From contig CANRCU010000065.1 of the NCBI GenBank assembly GCA_947629215.1, positions 1 through 9,897 of the forward strand: a stretch of DNA of 9,897 nt, written 5' to 3'. Origin of the DNA: an uncultured Clostridia bacterium (GTDB taxonomy: Bacteria > Bacillota > Clostridia > Lachnospirales > CAG-274). A program made the translations under genes and the position numbers. A model generated the notes under the pieces. The model worked only from the letters and a program-made list of their open reading frames with translations, had not been told where the DNA came from and did no database searches. Shown here one piece after another: positions 1 through 6,213 of the stretch. The first letter of the stretch is position 1. Each line of letters starts with the position of its first letter.

Positions 1-568
1 TGATACGCTGTTTTTGCATAAAGCGGGAAAATGGATTTGATGCGGCGATCTGCGGGTTATCCTGGAGTGCCTTTTGATACTTAAATTCTGCGTTTGCCTT
101 GATAGCCGCTTTTTCAGCTTTTGCGGCGGTTCGGTATGGTTTGAGCTTGCGACTGTGGTAGCCCTCTTTGAGCTTCCGCGCCCCATACTTCGCCGCGCCC
201 TCGGCAAGTTCCTCGCTCTTGTGTGTCGCTTCTACGCCCGAATTTTCCTTTTCAACTTCGTGTATCTTGCCGTGAACGTATAACTCGGCTTGGGCGACAG
301 GACGCAAGGGGCTTTTGTGTTTGCCCCTCGCGTCGCTCGGCGGCTTGTCTTGTTTTTCAAAGTGAAGCCGTGTTTTTGCTTTGCCCGTCGCTTCGTCAAA
401 GGTACGTTCCTTGACAATTTTGTTTTTCTTCGGGATAGCCGCACTTGCCTTGTCATAGCGGTCAGCCGCTTTCTCCGATTTCTTGATATACTTGTCAAGC
501 TCGGGACTTGCCCGTTCTTCATCGGTGAATTGTAAACGGTAACTTTTCGGCTTTTGCGGCTCGCTCAT
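1..568 (-). CDS. CD1108-family mobile element protein (lysozyme / C40 peptidase type), N-terminal part
   Basis: The frame is open from ATG at 568 to the left window edge (189 codons, no stop), so the gene is cut by the window. It begins MSEPQKPKSYRLQFTDEER and continues as a highly charged, Lys/Glu/Ala-rich region with features I associate with the N-terminus of CD1108-type proteins of clostridial conjugative elements: IPKKNKIVKERTFDEATGK, KIHEVEKEN, KSEELAEGAAKYG, KLKEGYHSRKLKPYR and ASNPFSRF. In that family the later part carries a membrane segment followed by lysozyme and NlpC/P60 domains that open peptidoglycan during conjugation, like VirB1. None of those domains is inside the window, so the enzyme role is inferred. 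GGAGG lies 9 bases before the ATG. The ATG overlaps the stop of the upstream methyltransferase half as ATGA (565-568), so translation is probably coupled. A generic coiled-coil protein is the alternative. Confidence 0.85.
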   Translation of the reverse strand, partial: MSEPQKPKSYRLQFTDEERASPELDKYIKKSEKAADRYDKASAAIPKKNKIVKERTFDEATGKAKTRLHFEKQDKPPSDARGKHKSPLRPVAQAELYVHGKIHEVEKENSGVEATHKSEELAEGAAKYGARKLKEGYHSRKLKPYRTAAKAEKAAIKANAEFKYQKALQDNPQIAASNPFSRFMQKQRI

Positions 569-822
569 AGCTTCACACCTCCAATCCGTTCTTTTGCAAG
601 CTCGCAATACTCGGCATTAAGCTCGATACCGATATAGCGGCGGTCATTCTTAACCGCCGCAAGCCCCGTTGTTCCGCTTCCGAAAAAGGGGTCAAGAACG
701 ATACCGCCGCGAGGACAGCCCGCTAAAATACACCTTTCCGCGAGCTTCGGCGGGTAGGCGGCAAAATGCCAGCCCTTGTAGGGTACGGTGTTGATGTGCC
801 ACACGTCGCGGGCATTTCTCAC
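565..822 (-). CDS. C-terminal (SAM-binding) half of a frameshift-split DNA methyltransferase
   Basis: This 85-codon frame starts with GTG at 822 and contains the end of a permuted beta-class DNA methyltransferase. The segment RNARDVWHINTVPYKG comes first, then motif X-like FAAYPPKLAE (residues 20-29), then the SAM-binding motif I DPFFGSGTTG (44-53), then RRYIGIELNAEY, the acidic strand that contacts SAM. It lacks the catalytic (D/N/S)PPY motif, which lies in the upstream frame at 819-1511. The two frames overlap by four bases (GTGA, 819-822). Together they span 947 bases, one short of a 315-codon gene plus stop, so a one-base deletion in an intact ancestor explains the split. The alternative is a real two-subunit enzyme translated by stop-start coupling. 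No clear Shine-Dalgarno precedes the GTG; reinitiation would be needed. The stop overlaps the next ATG. Confidence 0.8.
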   Translation of the reverse strand: MRNARDVWHINTVPYKGWHFAAYPPKLAERCILAGCPRGGIVLDPFFGSGTTGLAAVKNDRRYIGIELNAEYCELAKERIGGVKL

Positions 823-1511
823 GATATATCCGCGTCGGTGATCGTACCCGCCGCCCGCGCCGCATTGAGCTTTTGCACCTTGCCTTGTCCGGGGATTTCC
901 TCGGCGTATTTACTGCTTGCACTTCGACCGCCTTTATACCTTGCCGCCGTACCCTCGGCAATCGGCTCGGCTATGGCGAGCGCGTCATAGTAATACTTCT
1001 TTGACTTGGTAAGCAAAAAGACGTGTTCATAGCAACGGCTCGGACGGTCTTTACAACTTTCGGGCATAGGGTTTGCTTTGCACCAAATAATGTCGCTTCG
1101 CAAATACCACCCGTCAGCGCGGAGAGCAAATGCAAGCAGCCACGGAATACCGATCATATCCTTTTGTTTGCACTCGCTCGCACGTCGGGCAAGGGACACA
1201 CTCTGTCCGTTTCTGCCTTTGGGATTTTTCGGGTCAAGATAGTCGCTCTTGTTTCCCGTTCCGCAATAGGTGTCTGCGATATTCAGCCATAAAGTGCCGT
1301 CGTTTGTCAGTACGCGGCGCACCTCACGGAACACAAGAACAAGCCGACGTATGTATTCTTCGGGACTGTCCTCGCGTCCGATCTGCGCGTCCATACCGTA
1401 ATCACGCAAGGCGTAATACGGCGGCGACGTTACGCAACAATTCACGCTTTCGTCGGGTAGGTCGCGGAGACCTAAAAGACAATCGCGGTTAATGATAATA
1501 TTTTCGCTCAT
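819..1511 (-). CDS. N-terminal (catalytic and target-recognition) half of a split DNA methyltransferase
   Basis: This 230-codon frame is the front of a site-specific adenine-N6 or cytosine-N4 methyltransferase of the permuted beta class (order: catalytic motif, target recognition, SAM motif). It begins MSENIIINRDCLLGLRDLPD and has catalytic motif IV TSPPYYALRDYG at residues 28-39. Next come GTLWLNIADTY (73-82), KDMIGIPWLLAFALRADGWYLRSDIIW (117-143) and RCYEHVFLLTKSKKYYYD (159-176), then a variable stretch likely to be target recognition. It stops at TGA just where the family normally runs on into the RNxRDVW segment and motif I; these are found in the next frame at 565-822. On its own it lacks the SAM-binding FxGxG motif. 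A GGGAG sequence lies 10 bases upstream of the ATG, and the ATG overlaps the virB4 stop as ATGA. Its place in a transfer operon suggests protection of transferred DNA against restriction; this is inference. Confidence 0.85.
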   Translation of the reverse strand: MSENIIINRDCLLGLRDLPDESVNCCVTSPPYYALRDYGMDAQIGREDSPEEYIRRLVLVFREVRRVLTNDGTLWLNIADTYCGTGNKSDYLDPKNPKGRNGQSVSLARRASECKQKDMIGIPWLLAFALRADGWYLRSDIIWCKANPMPESCKDRPSRCYEHVFLLTKSKKYYYDALAIAEPIAEGTAARYKGGRSASSKYAEEIPGQGKVQKLNAARAAGTITDADIS

Positions 1512-3949
1512 ATCGTGTTTTCTCCCACTTCTTCGGGTTTGGTCGTCATAACGCGGTAAAGCTCGGTGTCCTTCGGGAAGCGGTCAACAAATGGAAGTAT
1601 GACGTTTCCGTAAAAAATTAAGCCCTCACCCGCGTCGGCTTGCGTAACGTATTTCATTTGTCGCGGAGAAATATTTAGCTGTTTTGCAAGGATAGCGCGA
1701 TCTCCCGCCGCTTGATTGAGCATAAGGATAAAGTCGCTGTTTTCAAAGATGTTTTCCACTTCCTTTGAAGCAAGCAAGTCCTTGACGTTCTGCGTCAGCC
1801 CCGACGGAATACCGCCCCACTTTCTAAAACGCTTCCAAATTTCCACCGTGTAAGCGGCGGTCTGTTCTTCTTTGAGTAGTAGGTGCATTTCGTCAATATA
1901 GTATCTCGTTGACTTCTTTGCGTCACGGTTGACGGTAACGCGATTCCACACTTGATCTTGCACAATGAGCATACCGATCTTCTTTAACTGCTTTCCAAGC
2001 TGTTTGATGTCAAAGCAGACAAGGCGGTTTGTAAGCTCTACGTTTGTACGGTGGTTGAAGACGTTCAGACTTCCCGAAACGTAAAGCTCCAACGCCGACG
2101 CAATCCGCGCCGCTTCGGGTTCGGGCTGTTTCAAAAGCTCGTTGTAGAGGTCGCCCAAGATAGGCATTTGTGCGGGGTCGGGATTTGCCATAAAGGGGCG
2201 GTACACGTTTCTGACAGCGCGGTCAATGACCGTCTTTTCCACGGGTTCAAGCCCCGTCTTGCCGCCGACGATCAGCTCACACAGAGAAAGGATAAAGTCG
2301 GATTTCAGCGCAAGCGGGTTTTCGTCGTATTCAAGGTTTATATCCATAGGGTTAATGTACTGCGGCTTTCCGTCGTTGCCGATACCCGACGGCGACAGAC
2401 GGATAACTTGACCGTGTAAACGCTCAACAAGGGGGAAATACTCGGCTTCGGGGTCGCAAATGATAATATCGTCGTCGGTGATAAGAAAGGCGTTTGTCAT
2501 TTCACGCTTTGCCGAGAATGATTTACCGCTTCCGGGAGTGCCGAGGATTAGCCCGTTCGGGTTTTTGAGCTTCTTGCGGTCGCACATTATCATATTGTTT
2601 GATAGTGCGTTCAGCCCGTAGTAGAGAGCTTCGCCCGTTTGGAATAACTCTTGTGTGATAAAAGGGATAAAAATTGCTGTGCTTGAGGTCGTCAGCCCGC
2701 GCTGTATTTCGATCTGATTATCTCCGAGGGGCAGACTTGACATAAAGCCCGCTTCTTGCTGAAAGTCAAGGCGGGTCAAGGCACAGTTGTATTTCTGCGC
2801 GATACCCGATACCGAGAAAATTTCATTGTCGAGCTTTTGTTTTGTGTCGGCAAGATTGACGACAAGGAACGTGAGTAAAAACATTCGCTCGTTGCGGCTC
2901 TGTAAATCCTGCAACAGATTTTTTGCTTCGTTTCCGAAAGTCGCAAGGTCGGACGGAATAATATCCATATCGTACCCGTTGCGTACCGCCTTTTTCTGTT
3001 CCTCAATCTTCATCTTGTCAAGGTCTGTAATCTTGCGCTTAATGGTCTTGATTGCTTCGCCCTGGTCGATACTCTTGATATGCAGATTGACGATAATACC
3101 CGATTCCAAATCGAGAATATCCGCAAGCATACGGTCGTTCAGTTCGGGGGCGAGGATTTGCAAGAAAGACACCGCGCCGAGCTTGCGCCCCATTTTGAAC
3201 GTGCGCCCATCACCGAACGCAAACGAGGACGGCGCGATAAAATCCTTTGTGGATAGTCCCGACGGGGCAAGCCAATTCCAAGAGAAGCGGAACGGCTCGC
3301 TGTCGGGGTGGAACGTACCGTGTAGGGTTTCCAAACGATCATAACCCGTCATAGGCTTTGCCGCTACACCAAGTACCTTGAAATTGCTTAAAATATCGGT
3401 TTCGATACGGGCAAGTCGCGCCCTTGCCGCCTTGATGTTTTCCGCTTCGACGGAAAAGGTAATATATTTTGCTTTGACTATGCCGTTATTGCTTTTTGCA
3501 AGCTGACCTTTGAGCATATCTGCGTATTCTGCGCGAATGCTGTCAAAGTCGTCGCCTTTCGGGGTGATCTCAATCGCTTTTTCGGCTTCGTCGCTCTTTG
3601 TGCCTTGATTGATGAAAGAAAGCTGTACCGATACGGAAGCGTCAAAGTAGTTGAGAAAATCGCACCAATGGTCGAAAATCGCGCTCTTTTCGTCGGGCTG
3701 TGCAAGCTGATAGTTTATATCCTCAAACTGAACGCTTTTACTGTATTTCTTCCCGCCGATATGACAAACGACGTCGCGGTACATCTGTTGATACGGAATT
3801 GTCTGTTGCGCCGTCTTTGCCTTACCGTCGCCCTTTGCGCGTTTGATCGCGGCGGCTATTTGATTTTGTTCGGCGCGGGAGAGCTTACGGCTCTGCGTGG
3901 GTGCGCTTGCCGTCTGCGTCTTTGGTTTTACTGTCTGTACCTTTGACAA
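1508..3949 (-). CDS. virB4: VirB4-like conjugal transfer ATPase (CD1110 family)
   Basis: An 813-residue cytoplasmic ATPase expected to drive assembly of and transport through the conjugation channel. Residues 1-60 are basic (KLSRAEQNQIAAAIKRAKGDGK) and the middle part resembles the VirB4 N-terminal domain. The ATPase core has Walker A GTPGSGKS at 470-477, ICDPEAEY at 497-504, Walker B YYIDEMHLLL at 683-692 (acidic pair 686-687) and GLTQNVKDLL at 717-726, the usual VirB4/TraC signature. The key ATPase motifs are intact. The chosen start is TTG at 3949, with AGGAGG nine bases upstream (3959-3964). No ATG, GTG or other TTG start gives a full-length product: the next methionine is at residue 56, after sequence that looks conserved. 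The gene therefore begins 65 bases inside prgI and is probably translated in step with it. Its end overlaps the methyltransferase ATG. Confidence 0.95.
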   Translation of the reverse strand: MSKVQTVKPKTQTASAPTQSRKLSRAEQNQIAAAIKRAKGDGKAKTAQQTIPYQQMYRDVVCHIGGKKYSKSVQFEDINYQLAQPDEKSAIFDHWCDFLNYFDASVSVQLSFINQGTKSDEAEKAIEITPKGDDFDSIRAEYADMLKGQLAKSNNGIVKAKYITFSVEAENIKAARARLARIETDILSNFKVLGVAAKPMTGYDRLETLHGTFHPDSEPFRFSWNWLAPSGLSTKDFIAPSSFAFGDGRTFKMGRKLGAVSFLQILAPELNDRMLADILDLESGIIVNLHIKSIDQGEAIKTIKRKITDLDKMKIEEQKKAVRNGYDMDIIPSDLATFGNEAKNLLQDLQSRNERMFLLTFLVVNLADTKQKLDNEIFSVSGIAQKYNCALTRLDFQQEAGFMSSLPLGDNQIEIQRGLTTSSTAIFIPFITQELFQTGEALYYGLNALSNNMIMCDRKKLKNPNGLILGTPGSGKSFSAKREMTNAFLITDDDIIICDPEAEYFPLVERLHGQVIRLSPSGIGNDGKPQYINPMDINLEYDENPLALKSDFILSLCELIVGGKTGLEPVEKTVIDRAVRNVYRPFMANPDPAQMPILGDLYNELLKQPEPEAARIASALELYVSGSLNVFNHRTNVELTNRLVCFDIKQLGKQLKKIGMLIVQDQVWNRVTVNRDAKKSTRYYIDEMHLLLKEEQTAAYTVEIWKRFRKWGGIPSGLTQNVKDLLASKEVENIFENSDFILMLNQAAGDRAILAKQLNISPRQMKYVTQADAGEGLIFYGNVILPFVDRFPKDTELYRVMTTKPEEVGENTI

Positions 3950-4301
3950 TAGCTGATACCTCCTTTGTTAGTTTTGTTTGCCGTTCTACGACGACGTAAA
4001 AGTTCTGTGTTTTATACGGTCGCTCTTTCGGGCGAATGAATTTTGTCTGTATGACGTTTCGGAGTACCTTTTCAAGCGGCATACCGTTTTTCTCATACAT
4101 AGCAAAGAGGAAGCAAGGGAGCATTACAAGTATCATTGCAAACGCCGCAACGGTTGTACCCGTCGCCCCTTTGAGTAAAAAGAAAAGCGGTAGCCCGATA
4201 GCCGCCGCAAGTCCGAAACAGAGTATTTGACGCTTCGTGAGATTGAAAGCGAATTTGCTTTTGACTTTGGTTAAGTCTTTCGGAACGGGAACGTAAGCCA
4301 T
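3885..4301 (-). CDS. prgI: PrgI-family conjugation membrane protein
   Basis: A 138-residue protein beginning MAYVPVPKDLTKVKSK, typical of the PrgI family of Gram-positive type IV secretion systems (VirB3-like position, always next to VirB4). Two adjacent hydrophobic segments are visible, about residues 25-45 (ILCFGLAAAIGLPLFFLL) and 49-68 (TTVAAFAMILVMLPCFLFAM). A basic cytoplasmic tail follows (KFIRPKERPYKTQNFYVVVE). AGGAGG sits eight bases before the ATG. The last 65 bases code in a second frame for the start of virB4, including its ribosome binding site, so the C-terminal tail (from about TKEVSAIVKG on) is constrained by two genes. The expected role is an inner channel component that anchors VirB4 at the membrane; this follows from the family, not from the sequence alone. 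Confidence 0.9.
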   Translation of the reverse strand: MAYVPVPKDLTKVKSKFAFNLTKRQILCFGLAAAIGLPLFFLLKGATGTTVAAFAMILVMLPCFLFAMYEKNGMPLEKVLRNVIQTKFIRPKERPYKTQNFYVVVERQTKLTKEVSAIVKGTDSKTKDADGKRTHAEP

Positions 4302-4322
4302 TATCTGACCTCCTTTCGTTTG

Positions 4323-4868
4323 TTATAGTGCAATGTCGCTGTTGACCTCGTTACCCCATACGTCCCAACCTTTCGTTGCTTGCCTTGCAAAAAGCTCAAT
4401 ACGCGGGAGATCTCCCATAAGTGATATAATTCTGTCCCGCGCTTCGTCGGGCTTTTTGCTGTGCTGTTCAACGTGGCTGATGATAATTTGATGAACGCGG
4501 GGCGAGATACGTTTAGGTTTTCCGCGTGTAGCAAGTATGCAAAGCTCGGCGTTAGCTCGCGTCCAATAGCCCATACCCCAAAATAAACCGTTGCTTTTTC
4601 GGTTTTGCTTTACCCATACAAAAGCGACGGTCTTATACTCAAAGCCCCACGCCTTTAATACGTCAAGGGCTTCATACAAGCAAGGTAACGTCAGCCACAT
4701 AAAGAGAGAGCAATTTTTGTCTGCAAGCTCCCCGACGGGCAGAGCTTTGATTTCCTTAATGCTCATAGTTGGGTAATGACTTTCAGCCGAGCGTCCTTGA
4801 CCTTTCTTTGAATAGGTACGGTACCGCCACGGCGGGTCTGCGTAGATAATGCTGTATTTCTTTTGAAT
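4323..4868 (-). CDS. MT-A70 family adenine-N6 DNA methyltransferase with apparent ATT start
   Basis: A 181-residue protein of the MT-A70 family, which methylates adenine-N6. From the ATT at 4866-4868 the frame reads QKKYSIIYADPPWRYR, with the catalytic DPPW at residues 11-14. Then come HYPTMSIKEIKALPVGELA, FMWLTLP, KTVAFVWVKQN, GYWTRANAELCILATRGKPKR (about 101-121), HSKKPDEARD (136-145) and the closing GWDVWGNEV (167-175). The first ATG in frame is at 4766 (residue 35); starting there would lose DPPW and the SAM-site strand. Between the trbL stop and that ATG there is no ATG, GTG or TTG. AGGAGG lies ten bases before the ATT, where family members normally have ATG. So either translation starts at ATT, or an ATG has mutated and the gene is weakened. 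It lies between trbL and prgI and follows trbL in the same frame after TAA. Protection against restriction is a possible role. Confidence 0.85.
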   Translation of the reverse strand: MQKKYSIIYADPPWRYRTYSKKGQGRSAESHYPTMSIKEIKALPVGELADKNCSLFMWLTLPCLYEALDVLKAWGFEYKTVAFVWVKQNRKSNGLFWGMGYWTRANAELCILATRGKPKRISPRVHQIIISHVEQHSKKPDEARDRIISLMGDLPRIELFARQATKGWDVWGNEVNSDIAL

Positions 4869-4883
4869 GTGCTTTGTACCTCC

Positions 4884-5753
4884 TTAATGCGCGTTAAAGA
4901 TTGATTTTGCGAGTGCGCCCGATTTGAACAGTGAGAAGCAAAGAATGACCGTGTACGACGCGAGGGAGAAGATCGCGCTGTGCAGATTGTTCGCTATAAT
5001 CATACTGTTTACAAGTACGGCATAGATACCCACGCAAATCATAATGAGGAAGCCTTGAAAACCGAGGGCAAAAAGGCTTCTGAGGTAGTTGTTTCCGATC
5101 TGTCCCCATTCGCGGTTTGTCATTGTTGCGAACGGAATGGGAGCGACGGAGCAGTAAAGGTAAATTTCTATCATACGCCCGTACAGAATAACCGTTATCA
5201 GAATTGACATTATTTTCATACATAAGCTGACAAGGCTTGTTTCCATAACGAGCAAGAGCAGTTCGGGGATCTCCATTGAGCCAAGCTGTGATTGCATTGA
5301 GGACAGCGCGGAGTTGACATTGATACTTGTGTTTCCACCAATGACACCCGCCGCGCCGCCTACAACGTGCTGTGCAAGCTCAAATACCGCCATTGTTATA
5401 TCAAAGGTGTGGGTAACGAGATAGACCGCTACCCACGATTTGAAAAACCACTTGAAAAACATAAACGTGTCAACATCGTGCATATTGTTCTTATCTGTTA
5501 TCATCGTGATTAGCTCATAACAAAGAACGTAGGTAATGACAAGCCCCGCAACGGGAACGATCACGTTTTCCGATAGCGTCCGTATCATAGAAAATATGCT
5601 TGCGTTCCACGCTTGCGGGGTCTGTCCGACTTCGCCCGCTATGCTTCCGACCTTTTCGTTTACGTCCCCGAACATAGTTGACAGATTACCGTTTATGGCT
5701 CCTATGAGAATTTCCCTTATCCATTCGTTAATCGAGTCAAGTATGCCTTTCAT
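4884..5753 (-). CDS. TrbL/VirB6-like conjugal transfer channel protein (CD1112 type)
   Basis: A 289-residue polytopic membrane protein. Hydrophobic segments lie at about 63-85, 103-127, 162-190, 193-208, 227-252 and 261-279. An amphipathic N-terminal helix comes first (MKGILDSINEWIREILIGAI). The stretch SVAPIPFATMTNREWGQIGN (202-221) followed by NYLRSLFALGFQGF matches what I know of the VirB6/TrbL-like proteins of Tn1549/CTn elements. These are thought to form the inner-membrane part of the DNA channel. The ribosome binding site is weak (AAAAGG, eight bases before ATG). The gene follows maff2 by 20 bases, and its TAA directly adjoins the ribosome binding site of the MT-A70 gene. Confidence 0.88.
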   Translation of the reverse strand: MKGILDSINEWIREILIGAINGNLSTMFGDVNEKVGSIAGEVGQTPQAWNASIFSMIRTLSENVIVPVAGLVITYVLCYELITMITDKNNMHDVDTFMFFKWFFKSWVAVYLVTHTFDITMAVFELAQHVVGGAAGVIGGNTSINVNSALSSMQSQLGSMEIPELLLLVMETSLVSLCMKIMSILITVILYGRMIEIYLYCSVAPIPFATMTNREWGQIGNNYLRSLFALGFQGFLIMICVGIYAVLVNSMIIANNLHSAIFSLASYTVILCFSLFKSGALAKSIFNAH

Positions 5754-5773
5754 AAGCGGTACCTTTTACGGGC

Positions 5774-5992
5774 TTATACGGTGAAAAGTCCCGAAAGAAG
5801 CGGTACAAGGGTAAGACCGATCAGCGCGACACCGCCGCCCGCCATAAGCTGTTTCATACCCTGCGACTTTGCACCGGGGTTATCGTTACCGTAGCCCTCC
5901 ATAAGATTGACAACGCCCCAAATGGCAAGACCTGCGCCGAGCGCGATTACAAGGGTTTGAAGTACACCAACTGCCGAAGTAAAAAATGACAT
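5774..5992 (-). CDS. Maff2-family small membrane protein
   Basis: A 72-residue protein with two hydrophobic segments, about residues 8-27 (VLQTLVIALGAGLAIWGVVN) and 47-71 (MAGGGVALIGLTLVPLLSGL). They are joined by a polar loop, MEGYGNDNPGAKSQGMKQL. Length, topology and loop fit the Maff2 family of clostridial conjugative elements. Its size and position next to the VirB6-like gene suggest a VirB2-like subunit; that is inference by layout. The ribosome binding site is GAGG, about seven bases before ATG. It is the first gene after the structured spacer at 5993-6213, so its level, and that of all genes after it, may be set there. Confidence 0.9.
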   Translation of the reverse strand: MSFFTSAVGVLQTLVIALGAGLAIWGVVNLMEGYGNDNPGAKSQGMKQLMAGGGVALIGLTLVPLLSGLFTV

Positions 5993-6064
5993 ATATTTTC
6001 CTCACTTTCTGCCGCTTTGCGGCTGTTAAAATTATTGTTTTGATTTTGTGTTTTTTGTTTTGGG

Positions 6065-6095
6065 TATAAGAAAACCGCCGTATTTCTGCGGCGGT
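6065..6095 (-). terminator. Possible intrinsic terminator / attenuator before maff2
   Basis: On the minus strand a 7-bp perfect GC-rich stem (ACCGCCG with CGGCGGT, loop of eight bases) is followed by TTTTCTTAT. This has the form of a factor-independent terminator, with an interrupted and therefore modest T-tract. It lies between virD4 and maff2, so full termination would silence the channel genes; partial termination or regulated read-through is more likely. Confidence 0.5.
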
Positions 6096-6124
6096 ATGCC
6101 GTCGATGAACGACGGCGGGGGGTG

Positions 6125-6184
6125 CTACGTTACGCGCTGCCGAGTGGGAGCGCGTACCTCATAGCCCGTATTTACTTGTTTCAA
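6125..6184 (-). CDS. Possible 19-codon leader peptide downstream of virD4
   Basis: AGGAGG at 6190-6195, five bases before a TTG codon, opens a short frame (LKQVNTGYEVRAPTRQRVT, then TAG). The strong ribosome binding site has no other gene to serve: maff2 starts 190 bases further on and has its own. The end of the frame covers hairpin III, so ribosomes translating it would melt that hairpin and arrive just before hairpins II and I. I do not recognise the peptide. It could be a regulatory leader or chance. Confidence 0.3.
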   Translation of the reverse strand: MKQVNTGYEVRAPTRQRVT

Positions 6185-6213
6185 TTTATCCTCCTTTCCC
6201 GTCAGTATGCGTG

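Larger units (their letters stand above)
5993..6213 (-). promoter_or_regulatory. Structured spacer between virD4 and maff2 (three hairpins)
   Basis: This is the longest gap within the operon. Read on the minus strand it holds, in order: an orphan AGGAGG (6190-6195); hairpin III, arms 6131-6138 and 6149-6156 (8 bp); a C-run; hairpin II, arms 6098-6104 and 6110-6116 (7 bp, 5-base loop); hairpin I, arms 6074-6080 and 6089-6095 (7 bp, 8-base loop) with a T-rich tail; an A-rich, unstructured stretch; and a small hairpin, arms 6011-6015 and 6019-6023, just before the maff2 ribosome binding site. The 5' arm of hairpin II (6112-6118) can also pair perfectly over 7 bp with the 3' arm of hairpin I (6075-6081), so II and I can be exchanged for another fold. 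This looks like an attenuator or RNA-processing site. An origin of transfer is a less likely alternative. Confidence 0.5.

Noticed and set aside
2787..3344. Plus-strand open frame of 185 codons
   Set aside because: It is antisense to the conserved VirB4 coding sequence, has no ribosome binding site and a low-complexity Ser-rich translation; it is a shadow.
5993..6213. Origin of transfer in the hairpin-rich spacer
   Set aside because: No relaxase gene is in the window, no recognisable nick motif was seen, and an attenuator explains the T-tail and orphan ribosome binding site better.
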